Positions 12,850 to 25,941 of a DNA stretch of 64,000 bases are shown piece by piece (position 1 is the first letter of the stretch; every line of letters starts with the position of its first letter). The DNA is taken from NCBI GenBank assembly GCA_019095985.1, contig CM032659.1, forward strand, positions 29,962,939 through 30,026,938. Reading direction: 5' to 3'. Both the position numbers and the translations under genes were made by a program. The notes under the pieces are model-generated. The model ran no database searches. It saw only the letters and a program-made list of their open reading frames with translations, and had not been told where the DNA came from. The stretch comes from Streblospio benedicti. Its lineage: Eukaryota; Annelida; Polychaeta; Spionida; Spionidae.

Positions 12850-13373
12850 ATAGCGTACCGCATCTAGGCTTCTCGTGCATCACATATTTTGAAAACCCCC
12901 ATGTAACTTTCACCCACGTTCCCCGCCAACCCCCAACATCAATAAAAGAATACAAAATTCTCAAAATACCAAATGCATTGACGATTCACAGATACATATT
13001 TTTTGTTGTTGTTGTTTTTGGAATGAAATTGACTCGTGATTGTGAGGTGCGTGAGCTGAATGTTTTTGTGAGTACCAGTGGTGAGTATGCATGCGAGTGA
13101 GTGGTCTTGTGATCGCGCGTGAGGGAGGGTGTGTGTCTGTGTGTCTGTGTCTGTGTCTGTGGAGGATGAGGCTGAGGCCACATGGGTATGTGACTGGTCA
13201 CATGAGAGTGTGATTGCCAGTGAGTGGAATGTTTTTTCGTTGACTGCGAGCTTTCACCGTTGTTTGCAAGAGTTTTTTTCATGCGCATATGTAGCGGTGG
13301 CCTAGTGAGTGTTGTTCTTTGCTGTTCGCGCGAATGCAGCCTCCGTGTGATTGTTGTCTGTCCCTGATTCTCC

Positions 13374-13514
<141 letters not shown>

Positions 13515-13703
13515 ATTGTGCGTGTCTCGGGGTGTCTGTCTGCGTGTCTCAGTGCCTCGTCCCTCTGCGTGTGTGTGCGTGCGTGCACGTGCATGCGTGT
13601 CTGCTGGCTGAAAGAGATGACAGAGACAGCCAGGCGTGATAGAGATGGAGAGAGTGTGTAAGTATGGGAAAGTGATTGATTGTGAGAGAGTACGTGCATG
13701 TAT

Positions 13704-13730
13704 GTGAGTGTGAGTGTGAGTGTGAGTGTG

Positions 13731-13816
<86 letters not shown>
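13704..13816. repeat. (GAGTGT)n followed by (TG)n
   Basis: Several GAGTGT hexamers run directly into about 39 TG dinucleotides. This is the second array of the TG-rich zone. Confidence 0.95.
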
Positions 13817-13817
<1 letters not shown>

Positions 13818-14400
13818 TTGTGAATTATTGAGTGTGAGATTGTCTGTGTGTGTGTGTGTGTGTGTGTCTCGGTGTGTCTGTGTCTGCGTGTCTCGGTGCG
13901 TCATCCCTCTGTGCGTGTGTGTGCGTGCGTGCACGTACATGTGTGCACGCGCGTGCGTGTCTGCTGACTGAAAGAGATGCCAGAGACAGCCAGGCGTGTT
14001 GAACGTGTGGATATTTGTACGTGTGATTCTTTTCATAGGTGCACCTCTGAAGAGAGACAGCATGACAGACAGATGGGGAGTGTGTTAGGCTGATTGTGTT
14101 GTGTGTTTACCATACATGTAAATGCTAAGAAAGATGTGTGTAGCGGTCCAGGCGTGTGTGCGTTTAGAATGGATGCTACAAAGAGGTGCGTGTGTGCGTG
14201 CGTGCGTGCGAGAGTTGTGCTTGGCTGTTTATTCGTGCATGAATAGTGCGTGCATGTTATATATTTATGCGTTTAGCACATGGGCGTTTGAAAGTGTGCG
14301 CATGAGAGATTAGGCCTATGTGTGTTTTGCATGCTTGCGTACAGTTTACGTGCGTCTGTGCGAGTAGATGCGCGTGTCTATTATGTGTGGATTGGTGTGA

Positions 14401-15179
14401 CCAGTCAAAAATGCCCATACTACGCTGATTAACGTAATTTACCTACTACCTCACAAAAAGTATGTGATGTAACAGAAAATAAACCATCCAAGTTGCTAAC
14501 ATTTACTTAGTTGCAATATGAAACTTGTTTTGCAAAAGTGCAATTGGATCTGCCTTACCACCTGTTGTCGTTTAAGGTCGATAGCCCAAAAACTTTGGAG
14601 AAGAAAAAACCTGCAAAAGAACATCTTAATATTATGCGCTCAAACTAATGAGGCTGCCATTTACAAGTCAATGCCATTCACGTTTTTCAATCACTCTGCA
14701 AACATATAAGTAATTGGTTTTTATATCTATGGGCAAACGAGATACAAGCACAATATGGCATGTCATTCTCTGATTGATGGCGAGCATCCATATGATGTGA
14801 ACTTTGGACATACACAGCCACTTGCTTAGAAAAAGTAAACTCTTATTGGAAATACATATATTACTTGCGGAAAGTGTAATTAGTCCGTAATTTCAGCTTT
14901 AGAAACACGTAAAGGAAAGCTATTGGCATTCATGAGCACTTTATGTTATATAACTTTAATGAATTTGCTAGTTTTCTCTTTTCAAATCACACATATGATA
15001 ACTTAAAACATATATGTACGGTAGTTTAAAACATCGTTTCTCTGCATAGCTATACGACTTACAAGTAGGCAAAGTCCTACACGCGAAAATAATATAATGT
15101 AGATATATAAAACGTAAGATAAGAAGCAAAATGTCCGATTGATTTAATTTTAAGCACATGAATAAACATATCCGTTGAC
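14401..15179. other. AT-rich intergenic DNA, nothing recognised
   Basis: No recognisable coding, RNA or repeat structure between the TG-rich zone and the GC-rich island. Confidence 0.45.
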
Positions 15180-15540
15180 TGTCCAGTTCCTCCGTTCTAA
15201 TATGAAGGATTCGGGTGGGGGTGGGGGTGGGGGTTGACTTTTTGCGACCCCCGCACCGATGCCGCGGACTGCTCCTGGGACGGGCCATAGTAGAGCGGCC
15301 CACATGATGCAGCAAACGTCCAGGTGGTGACCGTGACAGACGACAGCGGCGGCGGCGGCGACAGCGGCGGCGATAGCAGCAGCATGGCGGCGAGAGGCAA
15401 GGCGACCCCGCGTACTACGGGCGCTCCGCCCCGTGGCGTGTGAGGTGGGGCAGTCCGGCAGCAGAGATAACGCTGCGGCCCCCACTGACCTCGGCGGCGG
15501 TGAGACATGGAAGTTTGAGGCACGTGACATGGGAGGTGGG
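15180..15540. other. GC-rich CpG-dense island, possible unrecognised 5' exon or promoter
   Basis: A sharp GC-rich, CpG-rich block in AT-rich DNA. It starts with G-tracts (15213-15234, GGGTGGGGGTGGGGG type) and holds CGG-repeats near 15345-15385. Open frames exist on both strands (up to 181 codons on minus) but all are low-complexity and none matches a family I know. A short plus-strand frame opens at an ATG near 15384. It may be a promoter or first exon; there is no proof. Confidence 0.35.
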
Positions 15541-15559
15541 CGTAGCTACGGGGATGGGT

Positions 15560-15710
15560 GATAGACGTGTTAAAGTGTGTGTGTTTTTTTGTCTGAGTGT
15601 GCGTGTGTAATCTCGAACGCGTGTGTGTTGAGGTGTGTGTGCGCGTGTCATATCGTGTGAGTGCGTGCGTGCGCATGAGTGTGCGTGCGCGCGCCCGGGG
15701 GGAGGGGCTG
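15560..15710. repeat. Alternating purine-pyrimidine (TG/CG) tract
   Basis: Degenerate GTGTGC/GTGCGT repeats ending in a GCGCGCCCGGGG segment. Not coding. Confidence 0.7.
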
Positions 15711-15954
15711 GTGTTGGGTGGGGGTTCACTCGTTTTTTGCATTGGTATACCTTACAGCTAGATAGTACAAAGAAGAAAGATACCCCAAGTAATCATTACT
15801 CATCTTGTTATTTAAAAAAAAGAAAAGAAAAAGAAAAAAGAAACATATAGATCACGTTGCTATCGATAAATACTTGTAGATGCACTCCAGCTCTCTGGGC
15901 TAGTGGATACTGGGAGAGTCCAACTGACGATCTTGCAAAAATGGCTAGGTGACG

Positions 15955-16040
15955 GCTTTTGCAGTCGAGCGGATAAGATTGGAACTTGTGACCAGAACTT
16001 AGTTAGTTTGATTGGTGTTTGTGGTTGTCGAGCTAACTAA
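15955..16040 (+). repeat. Possible tRNA-derived SINE head, decayed
   Basis: GTCGAGCGGATAAGA near 15964 resembles a tRNA-like A box. A weak B box (GTTTGATTGG) lies about 40 bases later. This spacing fits the pol III head of a tRNA-derived SINE. No second copy or A-rich tail was found. Confidence 0.3.
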
Positions 16041-17640
16041 TCGTTTCCTTGTTGCACACAGCTTCCTCGCTCATACACACTAGATATGTACGTGTACATG
16101 TGCTTGCCAGGCGAGTGAACGTGAAGTCAGTATCTCACGATTGGATTTGGTTTACATATATATGATTCCCAGGGAGTTGAGAAAGGCAATGTATTGGCAA
16201 GGATTCCAAAACTACGACGAAGATGCAAAGTCAACTGAACGTAAGGATACTACGGTAGACAACAACACGCATGAATTTACATTATATTTCTTTGCATTTA
16301 CATTCAGGTGCTGAACGCCACCAGTGCAGAACAGATGTGGTGGGTGTGTGGGGATGGAAAATGATATTAAAACGGAAATGATTGGCAGACGTAGTAAACT
16401 GTTTTGCAAACTTTACATTGCCGTCTTTCAATTCTACTACTCATGTTGAAATCACCTTTTTGATGAGAGATTATGTCTATATGCATTACTGAATCTAGTT
16501 TGCATGTAGCGAAAATACCTGGCATGCAGCTTTGCCTAAATAGGTGAACATGGGTGAGCTTTCATCACGTTACAGTGTTATACATGTAACTAATCACTAA
16601 AAAATTGCAACGTTATGGAAATGTCTAGGATCATCAATAGACGTGCATGTTAACTGTACATCATCAATGCGGCCAACTACGCAGATGTTGAATGATTATA
16701 TCTTGCACGTAGATTCATGTATTGGATTTTACTCATGAGAACATAAATAAATTGACCAACCCCTAGCTATATAATGCTCACCTACAAATATTTTACTTTC
16801 CCGTTTTCTTCAACAAAACGTACACTGGTAGACTCGTTTGGATTAACAATAATTATTCTATGTAAGAACCCCATTTACACACAAGTGAATACAACGCATT
16901 CGCACGAATTGGTGCTCCGGTGTATTGGGGTGACAGTTAGCTCATCAAACAGGCATGTCACGTTGAATTGCGAAGCCAAACGAAATGTTACTTACACCCA
17001 ACATATGGTGTACATTATGACATACTCCACAAAGGCGGAACATTTTCCTCTTTTTGTCATGACCCTCTCTCCGGGAAAATGTGGAAATATCACTAGAGTG
17101 ATATCGATATATTCATCGTTTATTTCATTGTAAACTGATGGGCTGGGGGGGGCTTTTTTGAAAATTGTTGTTGAAAATTGTGAACATCATACTAGCAAAA
17201 TGAGATGAGACTTGATTTTCGAAATGTTTTTTTTCGCACTGCGCTATCTCAAATTGTGACTCACGCAAATAACTGGGAACGTAATGTGGCCTAATAACAG
17301 AGAGCGACATATGGACAGTCAATGTACGGATACGTTGTAGCCAGCACAACCGGACAGTCGAAATGATAGCTGCACTGACAAATTAGATGGGGTGAGTGCG
17401 CGGGGTACTTTGGACCAAGTGGACTTAGCTCTCTGAGTTACGGGATCATGTTGTATGGATTAACATTCTTACAAGTGCCTTTCTCATCACAAATCTTTCT
17501 CTATCTTAAACATCATGCTCAGGTAGTCTATATTTGAAGTCGGATCAGCGTTCAGACAACATTGCATAATTAAGCCGGCATCGCTCGCAGAACATTACTC
17601 CTGATAACCAACAAGTCACCTGTTAATATCGCAATACTAC
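16041..17640. other. Intergenic DNA, nothing recognised
   Basis: A 119-codon plus-strand frame (16774-17133) is the longest ORF. It has no motif I recognise and its length is not exceptional for the window. No repeat family was identified. Confidence 0.4.
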
Positions 17641-17740
17641 NNNNNNNNNNNNNNNNNNNNNNNNNNNNNNNNNNNNNNNNNNNNNNNNNNNNNNNNNNNN
17701 NNNNNNNNNNNNNNNNNNNNNNNNNNNNNNNNNNNNNNNN
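17641..17740. other. Assembly gap (100 N)
   Basis: Exactly 100 unknown bases, the usual placeholder for a gap of unknown size. Both flanks carry TACTAC, which may mean a small overlap or a repeat at the gap. Confidence 0.99.
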
Positions 17741-18169
17741 TACTACACACACGTTCTGGATTCTAAACAGAGAAAACACACTGATTACCAACAAGTGATA
17801 CAGACCGAGTAGAAGTAAATATGATGAATGCAGCTTATCAGTGAGGCAGGCATTTTGTATTATCTTGATCGATCAAGCTGATTGGTTCATTAGGCCGGAA
17901 GCATCAGGGTGAAATCGGCGGGGGTGGGGGACGGTCCCATCAATCCGGTGCTGGTAATAGGGCTGGAGGATTGTAATGGGGGCTGGCGTGGGGGACGCCC
18001 ACGGCTGAGAGAGAGGAAGGGTGGGGGCGGGGAGAGACAGTCCCAGTAGTCCAGGATTGTGTGATTACATTCCGAATCAGTGTAGTTCTAATCGCCTACC
18101 ACACGAACGACATCCATAACTGTGGAACTAGGTCGCTTAAATTGTGTATTCACAACGCCCTCTCCATTT

Positions 18170-18240
18170 TACATGGAGGTTGGTAGCTCAAGGTGCTCCA
18201 GAAGACGCCAGATGTGTCATTTCGGGTTCAATCGGCTGAA
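18170..18240 (+). repeat. Possible tRNA-like SINE head
   Basis: GGTAGCTCAAGGTGC near 18182 resembles an A box. CGGGTTCAATCGG near 18223 resembles a B box at tRNA-like spacing. I could not fold a good cloverleaf, so a SINE or tRNA pseudogene is more likely than a functional tRNA. Confidence 0.3.
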
Positions 18241-19304
18241 ATAAATTGGCATTTATTACACAATAGCCTGAAGATGAAACATGTACAGCTGAAAGCGCAC
18301 GAAGCAGGCCACTGTTGCCACTGTTGCAAGATGCCAGAGCTCCAGATTTTACCTACTGTCCTCCCGGATGATTCAGAAGAGCAAATAGATGGTCCAGATT
18401 GACGGATCTGTTTCTGCACTTGCATGGCGGCCGAATGTAATGGTACTTACAGGTAGACCATACATCCTCCAGAAGCCTCCACAAAAAGTATCCATGAATG
18501 TGCTAAACGGGAGCAACAAGAGGTACCCCATCCTCCATGTGTAATGAATATCTGTGTGAGGGGGTGGGGATGGGGTAGGCCACTCAAAGTAAGTTTATGG
18601 GTAGAGCCTAACAATAGCACGATATAAAATTACTTCTGTAATGAACCACACACTGATCGCAATATGTGTGTTTACCCAAAATTGTTATGATTTATCAAAC
18701 TAAAAGATAATAGTCATTGATGCTATTATCATGATTAATATTTCACTGTAATTGAAACTACATCTCCACTCATTATTTTACAGTTAGACACAAGTAATGT
18801 TTGATTAACACGTTCGCGTTTGTATGATGTTCATCCGATTTTCAATGAAATTTAAAATGCAATACTGTGCAATTTATTTCTAAATGAAATTAGCCTCCCT
18901 TGAGTGTTTTCGCTATTCAAAGACATTCCTTTGATTAATCAAGTTTCAATTCAATTTACAAATTTGCTAGAGTGGTATCTTATCCTCCGCTATGCATATA
19001 TCTGTGTCCTATTTGGATCTTAGTGCGTTTTACTATGCAATATGGATGGAAAGAAAATTGCGCCTCATAATTAACCCTGTTGTCTCCCTAGAAACCGGTA
19101 CTAGTGAACTATTCACGTGACCATATATCAACTCTTCTGCAGAGCGCCTCAGATGAATCTGTTTCTAAACAATGCGTCTGTGGCGAGACATTTGGACAAA
19201 CAACAAGCTCACACCACTGTTTCAGCTTCAATTATTGTGAATGTATGACCCTCACATAACTGTGTGAAAGTAATGGGCGTGTAAGGGTATAAGGGGTAAA
19301 AGAT

Positions 19305-19440
19305 TATCCCCCCCACACACACATTCCCCACATCCCGCACATTTTATGGCATTTTCCCGTATCATTGAAACCCCACATCCCTCTTTTTAGGCCCTTTTTC
19401 CCCCACATCTCCTTTTTGGTCTTTTCCCCACACAGCTGTA
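19305..19440. repeat. C-rich ACATCCC repeat, copy 1
   Basis: Repeated CCCCACATCCC modules spaced by GGCATTTTCCC, ATTGAAACCCC and CCTCTTTTTAGG. The same order appears in the insert at 40420-40560 inside GPCR intron 6, so this is a dispersed repeat. Confidence 0.55.
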
Positions 19441-20296
19441 TAAAGTTTATAACTCCACCCCAGTAATAATACTAAAGCTATCACTGACACATAATAATGG
19501 CTACGCTAACAAGAACATATCCCTGTAAAACAGCTGGCTATTACAGAGCAATGAATCTTTATTGGCACGAGCTTCCATTCGGCCAACACACAAATGTCTC
19601 CTGTGCGTGGTGGCTCAATTTCTGAGCTTGTTACAAAATTGAATAAGGTTGTTAGACTTGGCAGCAGAAAAATGGGGAGTGAAGCAAATTTGTTGTCAGA
19701 TGTATTTTCCACACGGGGGATATGAAAATAATGTGGAGGCTTTTTGTCCATGTTGGTTAAGTACATATTTTGAATAATTGACCATTTGAAGGTGAATCCA
19801 AAGTAAGTTTTACATACCAATACACATATTTGTATACTCATTTACAATATAAGTCTGTGTTCGTCAATATACAATAAATCTATGTATGATGTTCTGCTTG
19901 TCAAAACTTGTAACTGTATTCGATTAACTCCTTCTGATATATAAGTGAGTCCCACAATTTCATAGTATTGATCCACGTGCATTCCTAATAGCTCCTAATG
20001 TAAGATAATGAAAAATAAGCAATCAAGAGATATATCAGATTTGTGGCCCATAGCCCGCTTTGTGTCGCTTATTACTGGCTGCCACTAATTACCCCACACA
20101 GACGCCATGAGCACATGGCGTGCTGGGCGATATTACGGGAACTTGCAGCGCTTGTCTGTGTATGAATCTATGCTATTGCTATAACTACTTGGGCAGGCGA
20201 TAAATGGAAGAGATAGCTGGAGAAGCAGTAGTTTTTGCTGAGCTGATTTTATCTGTAGCATTGTGGTGAGGTAAACAGCAGTGTACATGCATGTAG

Positions 20297-20382
20297 GCAT
20301 ATCCAGGGGAGGGGGTGGGGGCGCACAGGGGGCGCACCCCCCCACCCCCACCAAAATACCTCATTTTCATAGGGATTTTGCA
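20297..20382. mobile_element. MITE copy B, truncated, CATAGGCAGATCC family
   Basis: Left part only: TAGGCATATCCAGG, G/C runs, then CCAAAATACCTCATTTTCAT and AGGGATTTTGCATG. These match the internal order of copy A at 8818. The right terminus is missing. Confidence 0.55.
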
Positions 20383-20889
20383 TGTCCGCTATCGATTGCA
20401 CTAAAGTTTGTTTAAATGTTCAAGTTCGTTCGAACATACATGTCAACAAGATAGATAATAAAGTATGTGACAATATCATTTTCCCATTGGCAGAAGATAT
20501 TGCTGCAGTGCTAATGTGTATTAGTGTTCCGTGGCTTTTAAAAACATCCTTTAGACTACTCACTGAAATTCACCCAATAAAACCAGGGGTACATCACTTG
20601 GTTCTGACAATTGCCACAGACAATTAAGAGATACACAATTGCCACAGAACTTGGGTGCTGAAATTTAGCCCATTCAAAAGAAACAAGAAACATCGACAAT
20701 GTCACGTTCCTCTCATACGACACGCCCAGCCCATGACGGGCTCCTGCTGCTGGTTATTGCGCGACGTCGCTGGTTAAACAGCCATAACTCTGTGACGAGC
20801 AATCAGCCTCCACAGAGTATAATTGGCCTTGTTGTGATTGATATCAATAGAATATCTCTATCAAATCCAACTAGCCTCAATTGCATGTG

Positions 20890-21020
20890 TCTTTCGAGGG
20901 GTGGTCTCTTTGCATTATGGGTTTGTGGTGGTCTGTTTATGAAGGTTTGTGACTCGACAAAAATGCTCTCCGCATAGAAATGGTCTTTTTCAGAGGTGGT
21001 CTGGATCGAAGGTTGTACTG
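20890..21020. mobile_element. pogo/Tigger-like MITE fragment
   Basis: Repeated GGTGGTCTC-type modules end at 21020 with GGTTGTACTG. Its reverse complement begins CAGTACAACCTTC, like other members of the CAGTRRAACCTC family in this window. The other end is not clear. Confidence 0.45.
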
Positions 21021-21045
21021 TGCGTCAGCCTGAGGCATGCTGGGT

Positions 21046-21110
21046 AATGCCGCCGCCTCCGCCGCTGTCAAGATGACGGACGAGGCGGCGGCGGCGGCGG
21101 CGAGGAGCTC
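21046..21110. repeat. GCC/GGC inverted repeat with short ORF
   Basis: GCCGCCGCCTCCGCCGC and GAGGCGGCGGCGGCGGCGG flank a 15-20-base loop and can form a GC hairpin. The loop holds AAGATGACGG, opening a frame (MTDEAAAAAARSSGI) that stops after 15 codons with no visible donor. It may be a CpG-rich 5' exon or just a repeat. Confidence 0.4.
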
Positions 21111-21145
21111 GGGAATCTGACTTGTTTATTTATCTTAGGTTTTTA

Positions 21146-21665
21146 GCCCTAGCCGCACAGTTACCAGTGTTCATCTAAAGCCCCAGTCTTTAGTCATCAT
21201 TGTTAATCTAAAGGCCCATTCTCATGGCCACCAGTGTTCATGAAACGCCCCAGTCTCATGGTCACTTATTGTCATCTAAAGTCCCAGTCTCACAGTCACC
21301 AATCATCAACTTAAGTCCCAGTCTCATAGTCACCAGTGTTCATCTAAAGCTTAGTCTCACAGTCACCAATCACCATCTAAAGTCTCAGTCTCACAATCAC
21401 AATTGACCAGTGATCAGCAAACGCCACAGTCTCATGGTCACCTATTGTCATCTAAAGCCACAGTCTCACAGACACCAATCATCATCTAAAGGTCTAGTCT
21501 CACAGTCACCAGTGTTCATAAAACGCGCCAGTCTCACATTCACGAACCATCATCTTAAGTCTCAGTCTCACAGTCACCAATCATCATCCTAAGTCCCAGT
21601 CCTAAGTCCCTAAGTCCCAGTCACACAGTCACAAATCTTCTTCAAATGCCCCAATCTCACAGTCA
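21146..21665. repeat. Minisatellite, about 33-bp unit, about 15 copies
   Basis: Degenerate tandem units of the form CATCTAAAG, then CCCAGTCTCACAGTCACCA, then ATCAT, with a period of 31-36 bases. Copies begin near 21173, 21205, 21238, 21273, 21307, 21340, 21371, 21415, 21449, 21482, 21516, 21550 and 21585. Units vary throughout; there is no fixed repeat with unique spacers, so this is not a CRISPR array. Confidence 0.85.
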
Positions 21666-22584
21666 GTAAAGTGTACACAGGAACCTCTTTCACCCGCCGA
21701 AGGCTATTTCTGTCCGATATCCCAATGAAATCCATGGGAACGGAACAATCAGACATTAGGCTGAACACAGTGGATTAGTGAGACGCATCGCGCCTGTCAG
21801 TGCGTATCAGATTAACGAGGGCTGGCTTCCGAGGGGGCAAAACTGAGGAGTAGCTACCACTTTGATGTGTGGACCCTTTTCAAGTACGTGCTTGTTGCCT
21901 TCAGGCGTACTTTTCCCATATCAGGATGTAGGGGGCAGGATTCAGTATGTTTCAGCCGTTACGTGGGTATAAACCCGTTCTGGATTCAAACTGGCATCTG
22001 CTGCAATGCCATAACAATATTCTACAAGGCAAGCCTTTTCCAGTGATACCAAATTTGCACCAATAAGCTAATTTCAAGTATTTGATATTTCCCCATCCAT
22101 TAATTTTGTCTCTTCTCCAAATCGTCGAAAGTCGGCAAACATTCATGAAAATAACGATCATGGGACACTATTTGACAATGAAAAAAACCTCCCACATGGA
22201 CCATGTGACCCATATGCGCCAAACCATCTTGGTTTAGTCCATCTCCCCACCGTCCATTTGAATCTAAACAACACTCATGCCCTACTTATCACACAATGAA
22301 ATGGAGATAGTTGATGCCGATTGGCATGTCCTTGCGACATGGACAATTGCTGGTCATTTGGCACATGTTGCTACCAGCCTATATTGCGGGGGTCACATAT
22401 AGAAATTAATCCATTAGTCCATTTCTGCCCTGAACCAATCAGAATTCATGAGTTAGTGTGTGTATCACTGAATGGTGAGATGATACCAAAGCCAGTGTTA
22501 AAATACACTTTTTTTATTTCGAGAAACCTACCATATATGTGTTCGTGAATCCGTATCGGTCTGCCTTCCGCAAGCAGTCACTAG
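21666..22584. other. Intergenic DNA, nothing recognised
   Basis: No gene or repeat family identified. Confidence 0.4.
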
Positions 22585-22955
22585 TGGGCAGCAGCAGCAA
22601 CAGCAGCGGCGAGGGCGGCGGCAGCAGCAGCATCACCACCACCAGCACTAGCAGTAACAACAGCAGCAGCATAACCAGTAGGAGGCAGCAGCATTAGCAG
22701 CAGCAACAGCAGCAGCAGGAACAGCAGCAGCAGCAACAGCAACAGCAGCAGCAGCAACAGCAGCAGCAGCAAGCAGCAGCAGCAGGAGCAGAAGAGAGGC
22801 CACCAGCAGCAGCCATGGAGATAGCATAATCCCCAGCCAATCAGCCGCAGCAACAATCCCCACAGTAGCAGCAGCAACAGCAGCAGCAACAGCAGCAGCA
22901 ACTGCAGCAGCAACTGCAGCAGTAACTGCAGCAGCAGTACCACCAGCAGCAGCCA
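22585..22955. repeat. Imperfect CAG/CAA trinucleotide tract
   Basis: About 370 bases dominated by CAG and CAA on the plus strand, interrupted by GC-rich and CCACC segments and a unique stretch (22800-22860). Stop codons interrupt the plus frames, so no polyglutamine exon can be called. The long poly-Leu and poly-Ala frames on minus follow from the repeat. Confidence 0.85.
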
Positions 22956-22964
22956 CCACGTCAC

Positions 22965-25941
22965 GTTTCAGCCATGTGTGTGAACAGGCCATATGCAGAT
23001 CCAGGATTAACACCAACAATCAATATAGAGGGGACAGATGAGGCGCTGATAATTGCTATTTAGCTTTCACACAGTAGCACTTTGCATAAATGCCGTGCAA
23101 GTGAAATCATTGACAAATGCCTACTTAGAAATTTCTTTTTGAAAAGTACATACACCTAACCCATAGGTATAATATATGCAAGTACATGTGAAAAGTGATA
23201 TTTGTTTTATAATGAGGGGTAAGCTGAGGGTCACACAGTACGTACCAACTATCAAGGTGGGATCAGTCTTGGCTTTTGTACTCATTCATCATCTCTTCTT
23301 GTGATTTGGTGGTAGAACAATCTTTTCCCCGTGTATTGATCAGCCTTGAACTTTAACAAGATATGGGATGGCCATTAATTTTGTAGATATGTCAGCCTGA
23401 GGGCATAGACGGAGTGGTCACATCGCCATCCAGCTATCTATGGGTGGTTATCGAATATGACCGTGGGCACTAGCATCATGAGATGATGAGTGGGATCGTA
23501 TGCTACTATGATTTACAAACACTACATCATGCACATTATCGTAGATAATCTCTATTATATATGGTAATGAGTATGATATTGTGTGTGTAAATAATAGTTG
23601 TATGCATACCGTCTCCCCCTCCCATGATGTTGGGCCCATAAATTTGCCTACTGACATGTGAAGGTTTTCAGAGAAGGCGTGGTTTAGCCATTGTCGTCTA
23701 CTGTGCTGTGAAACGATTCTCATGTATAACTCTGATGATAAAGAAATACAGTAACTAGGATGAATAGCATGTTATCATATCAACATATACATGCATGAAA
23801 AAAAAAAAATAACGTATAAAACAAATTGCATCAACGTACAGGATGATGCATGAATGTCACGTCCATTTATTTAAATGGGACTTTTACACTTTACTGAGTT
23901 GTATATAATAGTGTTTCCTCTTTTCAGTGAATTATATAGATATCATCAATGTATACTAATGACATCTAGATTATGACTACCACTACAAATGGTATTTGTT
24001 ATATAATGTTGGAACGTAATGTACGTGAAAACTGCAAAAACATTAGAAAAACACAACTCCAATGGTGTTTTATTCCTTTTAACGCAGGGTGGCTCTGTTT
24101 GATATTGCAGTCACACAGAGAGCGTTGTACAATAGGAAATGGGCCAGTGGCGAGATCTCTCGGCGTGTCGACGATTCAAGGCATGAGGGAAGGCAAACGT
24201 GCCGCCACAACCCGTGCGCTTTTAGGCATTGATGGAGGTCGTTCCCACGCTCGTGTGGTAGTGCCGAGTAAAGCGCCACAGAGACACCCCCCACACCCAC
24301 CACTGTAGTGGACAACAGCGGACCGACAATATGTTGTTGCACTTACACCATGATAGCTTGTCCAGTGACCACTTTAAAATGTGAACTGGCAGGTTAAAGC
24401 TGCCATTTTTGTAGTGACCACTATCTGGGGGATTTTCACACAGTATGGACAACGTTCTGATGGCCACTTCTCTGCAAAAATGTAAAACATATAGCAAAAT
24501 ACTTCTCTCATATGATCACTTGTCAGTTGTTCTGACACGATTCATTGAATGTTGCACCCCCACCCCCATATAGATATATTGGAATACAAGATCACCCTGT
24601 GTAAGTAGCCACGTGCCAAGTTTCTTCTCTTGCTTTTGCACAGCTGAGAAAACATCTACGATTCGTAAGCATGGCCCTCACTTTTTGTGGTGTAAATGCA
24701 ATTTTCTAGAAGATTAGGCATTGCATTAGAGTGGGGAACTCGTGCAGAGAGGGCACTGACCCTCTCCACGCTATTGCCAGCCGTGGTATCGAACCCGCTC
24801 CGGGTTGGACATTGCAACATTAAATTCTCAAGCCTCAATACCTCGACGTTGAAGGGAATAAATTGAAAAACAACAACACTGAGTTATCTGGCGTTTTGAG
24901 TTACCAGAAATATGATTAAACTAACACAAAAGGGAAATGTATTTTTTTTTAAATTTATCCATATGTTCGACTTAGCAGAGTTTGAGACAAACTAGGTTCA
25001 ACTCAAAGGGATTATAATAAAGAAATTCCATGATGCTGGCATCTTTATGGCTTGAGTGTATGCACATGAGAGTGGAGAAAATGACAATGTACTGTTCCCC
25101 AGGGCCTGGCTTCACGCACTGGTTATTTACATGTAAATGTCACAACTTGGGAGAGGGCCATAGACTTAGGTTCATACAATATATACGCAGGTTAATATAA
25201 CATAAAAAGGTTATATACGTCAACCAGTCTTAATTTACTTAATCAAGAACCTTTTTAGAAATGCTAATCATGTTAAGTAAATGATAAAGGGGTGCGTTAA
25301 TCTTTTGGGATATCTTTTTGATTGATCACTGTCTTTGCAAACAGATGCGGCTAAAAGCATTGAGTGTAAAAATTCTTTATTAATGCTGCCACATGAAGGG
25401 ACATCACAGCTTTCAAATACTATTCCTTACATATGTCTGAATTTATTCTTGATAAGTTATCTATAGATTGCGTGCCGATGTTTTATTGATAGTGCTCTCA
25501 TCAATACGCCTAATGGTTTTGAAACGCTTTTACTTATCTTCATTGAAAACATTTGATAATCATAACACTGCAGTTACAGTCGCAAGACACGAAATCAATA
25601 TGATTAGCAACGATGTCATCGATGTCATCTTGACTGTAAAGCTATGATATCCCCACGATATACACCCATATACGTTTTACAACACTAATATTTATTGTAC
25701 ATTGTGTACACTGAATAAACCGCCTAATTATTAAAATCTAAAAAAAGTCACCAAAATATTCTGTCAGAACTAATTCTTAATCAGTTACAAAGAGCGTTGA
25801 CAAATCTTTGCTCAATATGACATGATGATTTCTACAATTAGTAAGAAACAGCACGAAAAGAGATTCTTATTAACATTTATCTTTTACATTAGGTATTGAT
25901 TTTCACTACTTTAGATTTTGTTTTGTCATTGATCACGCATC
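22965..25941. other. Intergenic DNA, nothing firmly recognised
   Basis: No gene recognised. On the minus strand near 24790-24800 a GGGTTCGATACC segment resembles a pol III B box, perhaps a SINE relic. A GC-richer patch lies near 24130-24300. Confidence 0.35.

Larger units (their letters stand above)
17741..20296. other. Intergenic DNA with scattered repeat traces
   Basis: No gene recognised. It includes a tRNA-like patch (18170-18240) and a C-rich repeat (19305-19440), listed separately. Confidence 0.4.

Noticed and set aside
15150-15742. Overlapping 104-181-codon minus-strand ORFs
   Set aside because: Low-complexity Pro/Ala/Thr/His frames in a GC-rich block overlap each other in several frames; none has a known domain.
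16774-17133. 119-codon ORF with NVT and Cys residues, loosely Ig-like
   Set aside because: No real domain signature and the length is expected by chance in 64 kb searched in six frames.
18170-18240. Functional tRNA gene
   Set aside because: A and B box-like motifs are present but no acceptor stem or full cloverleaf could be paired.
21146-21665. Regular 33-bp repeats that might suggest a CRISPR array
   Set aside because: The whole unit repeats with drift and there are no unique spacers; the genome is animal.
22581-23019. Leu-rich and Ala-rich minus-strand ORFs over the CAG/CAA tract
   Set aside because: Composition is explained by the trinucleotide repeat; no splice structure or domain supports a gene.
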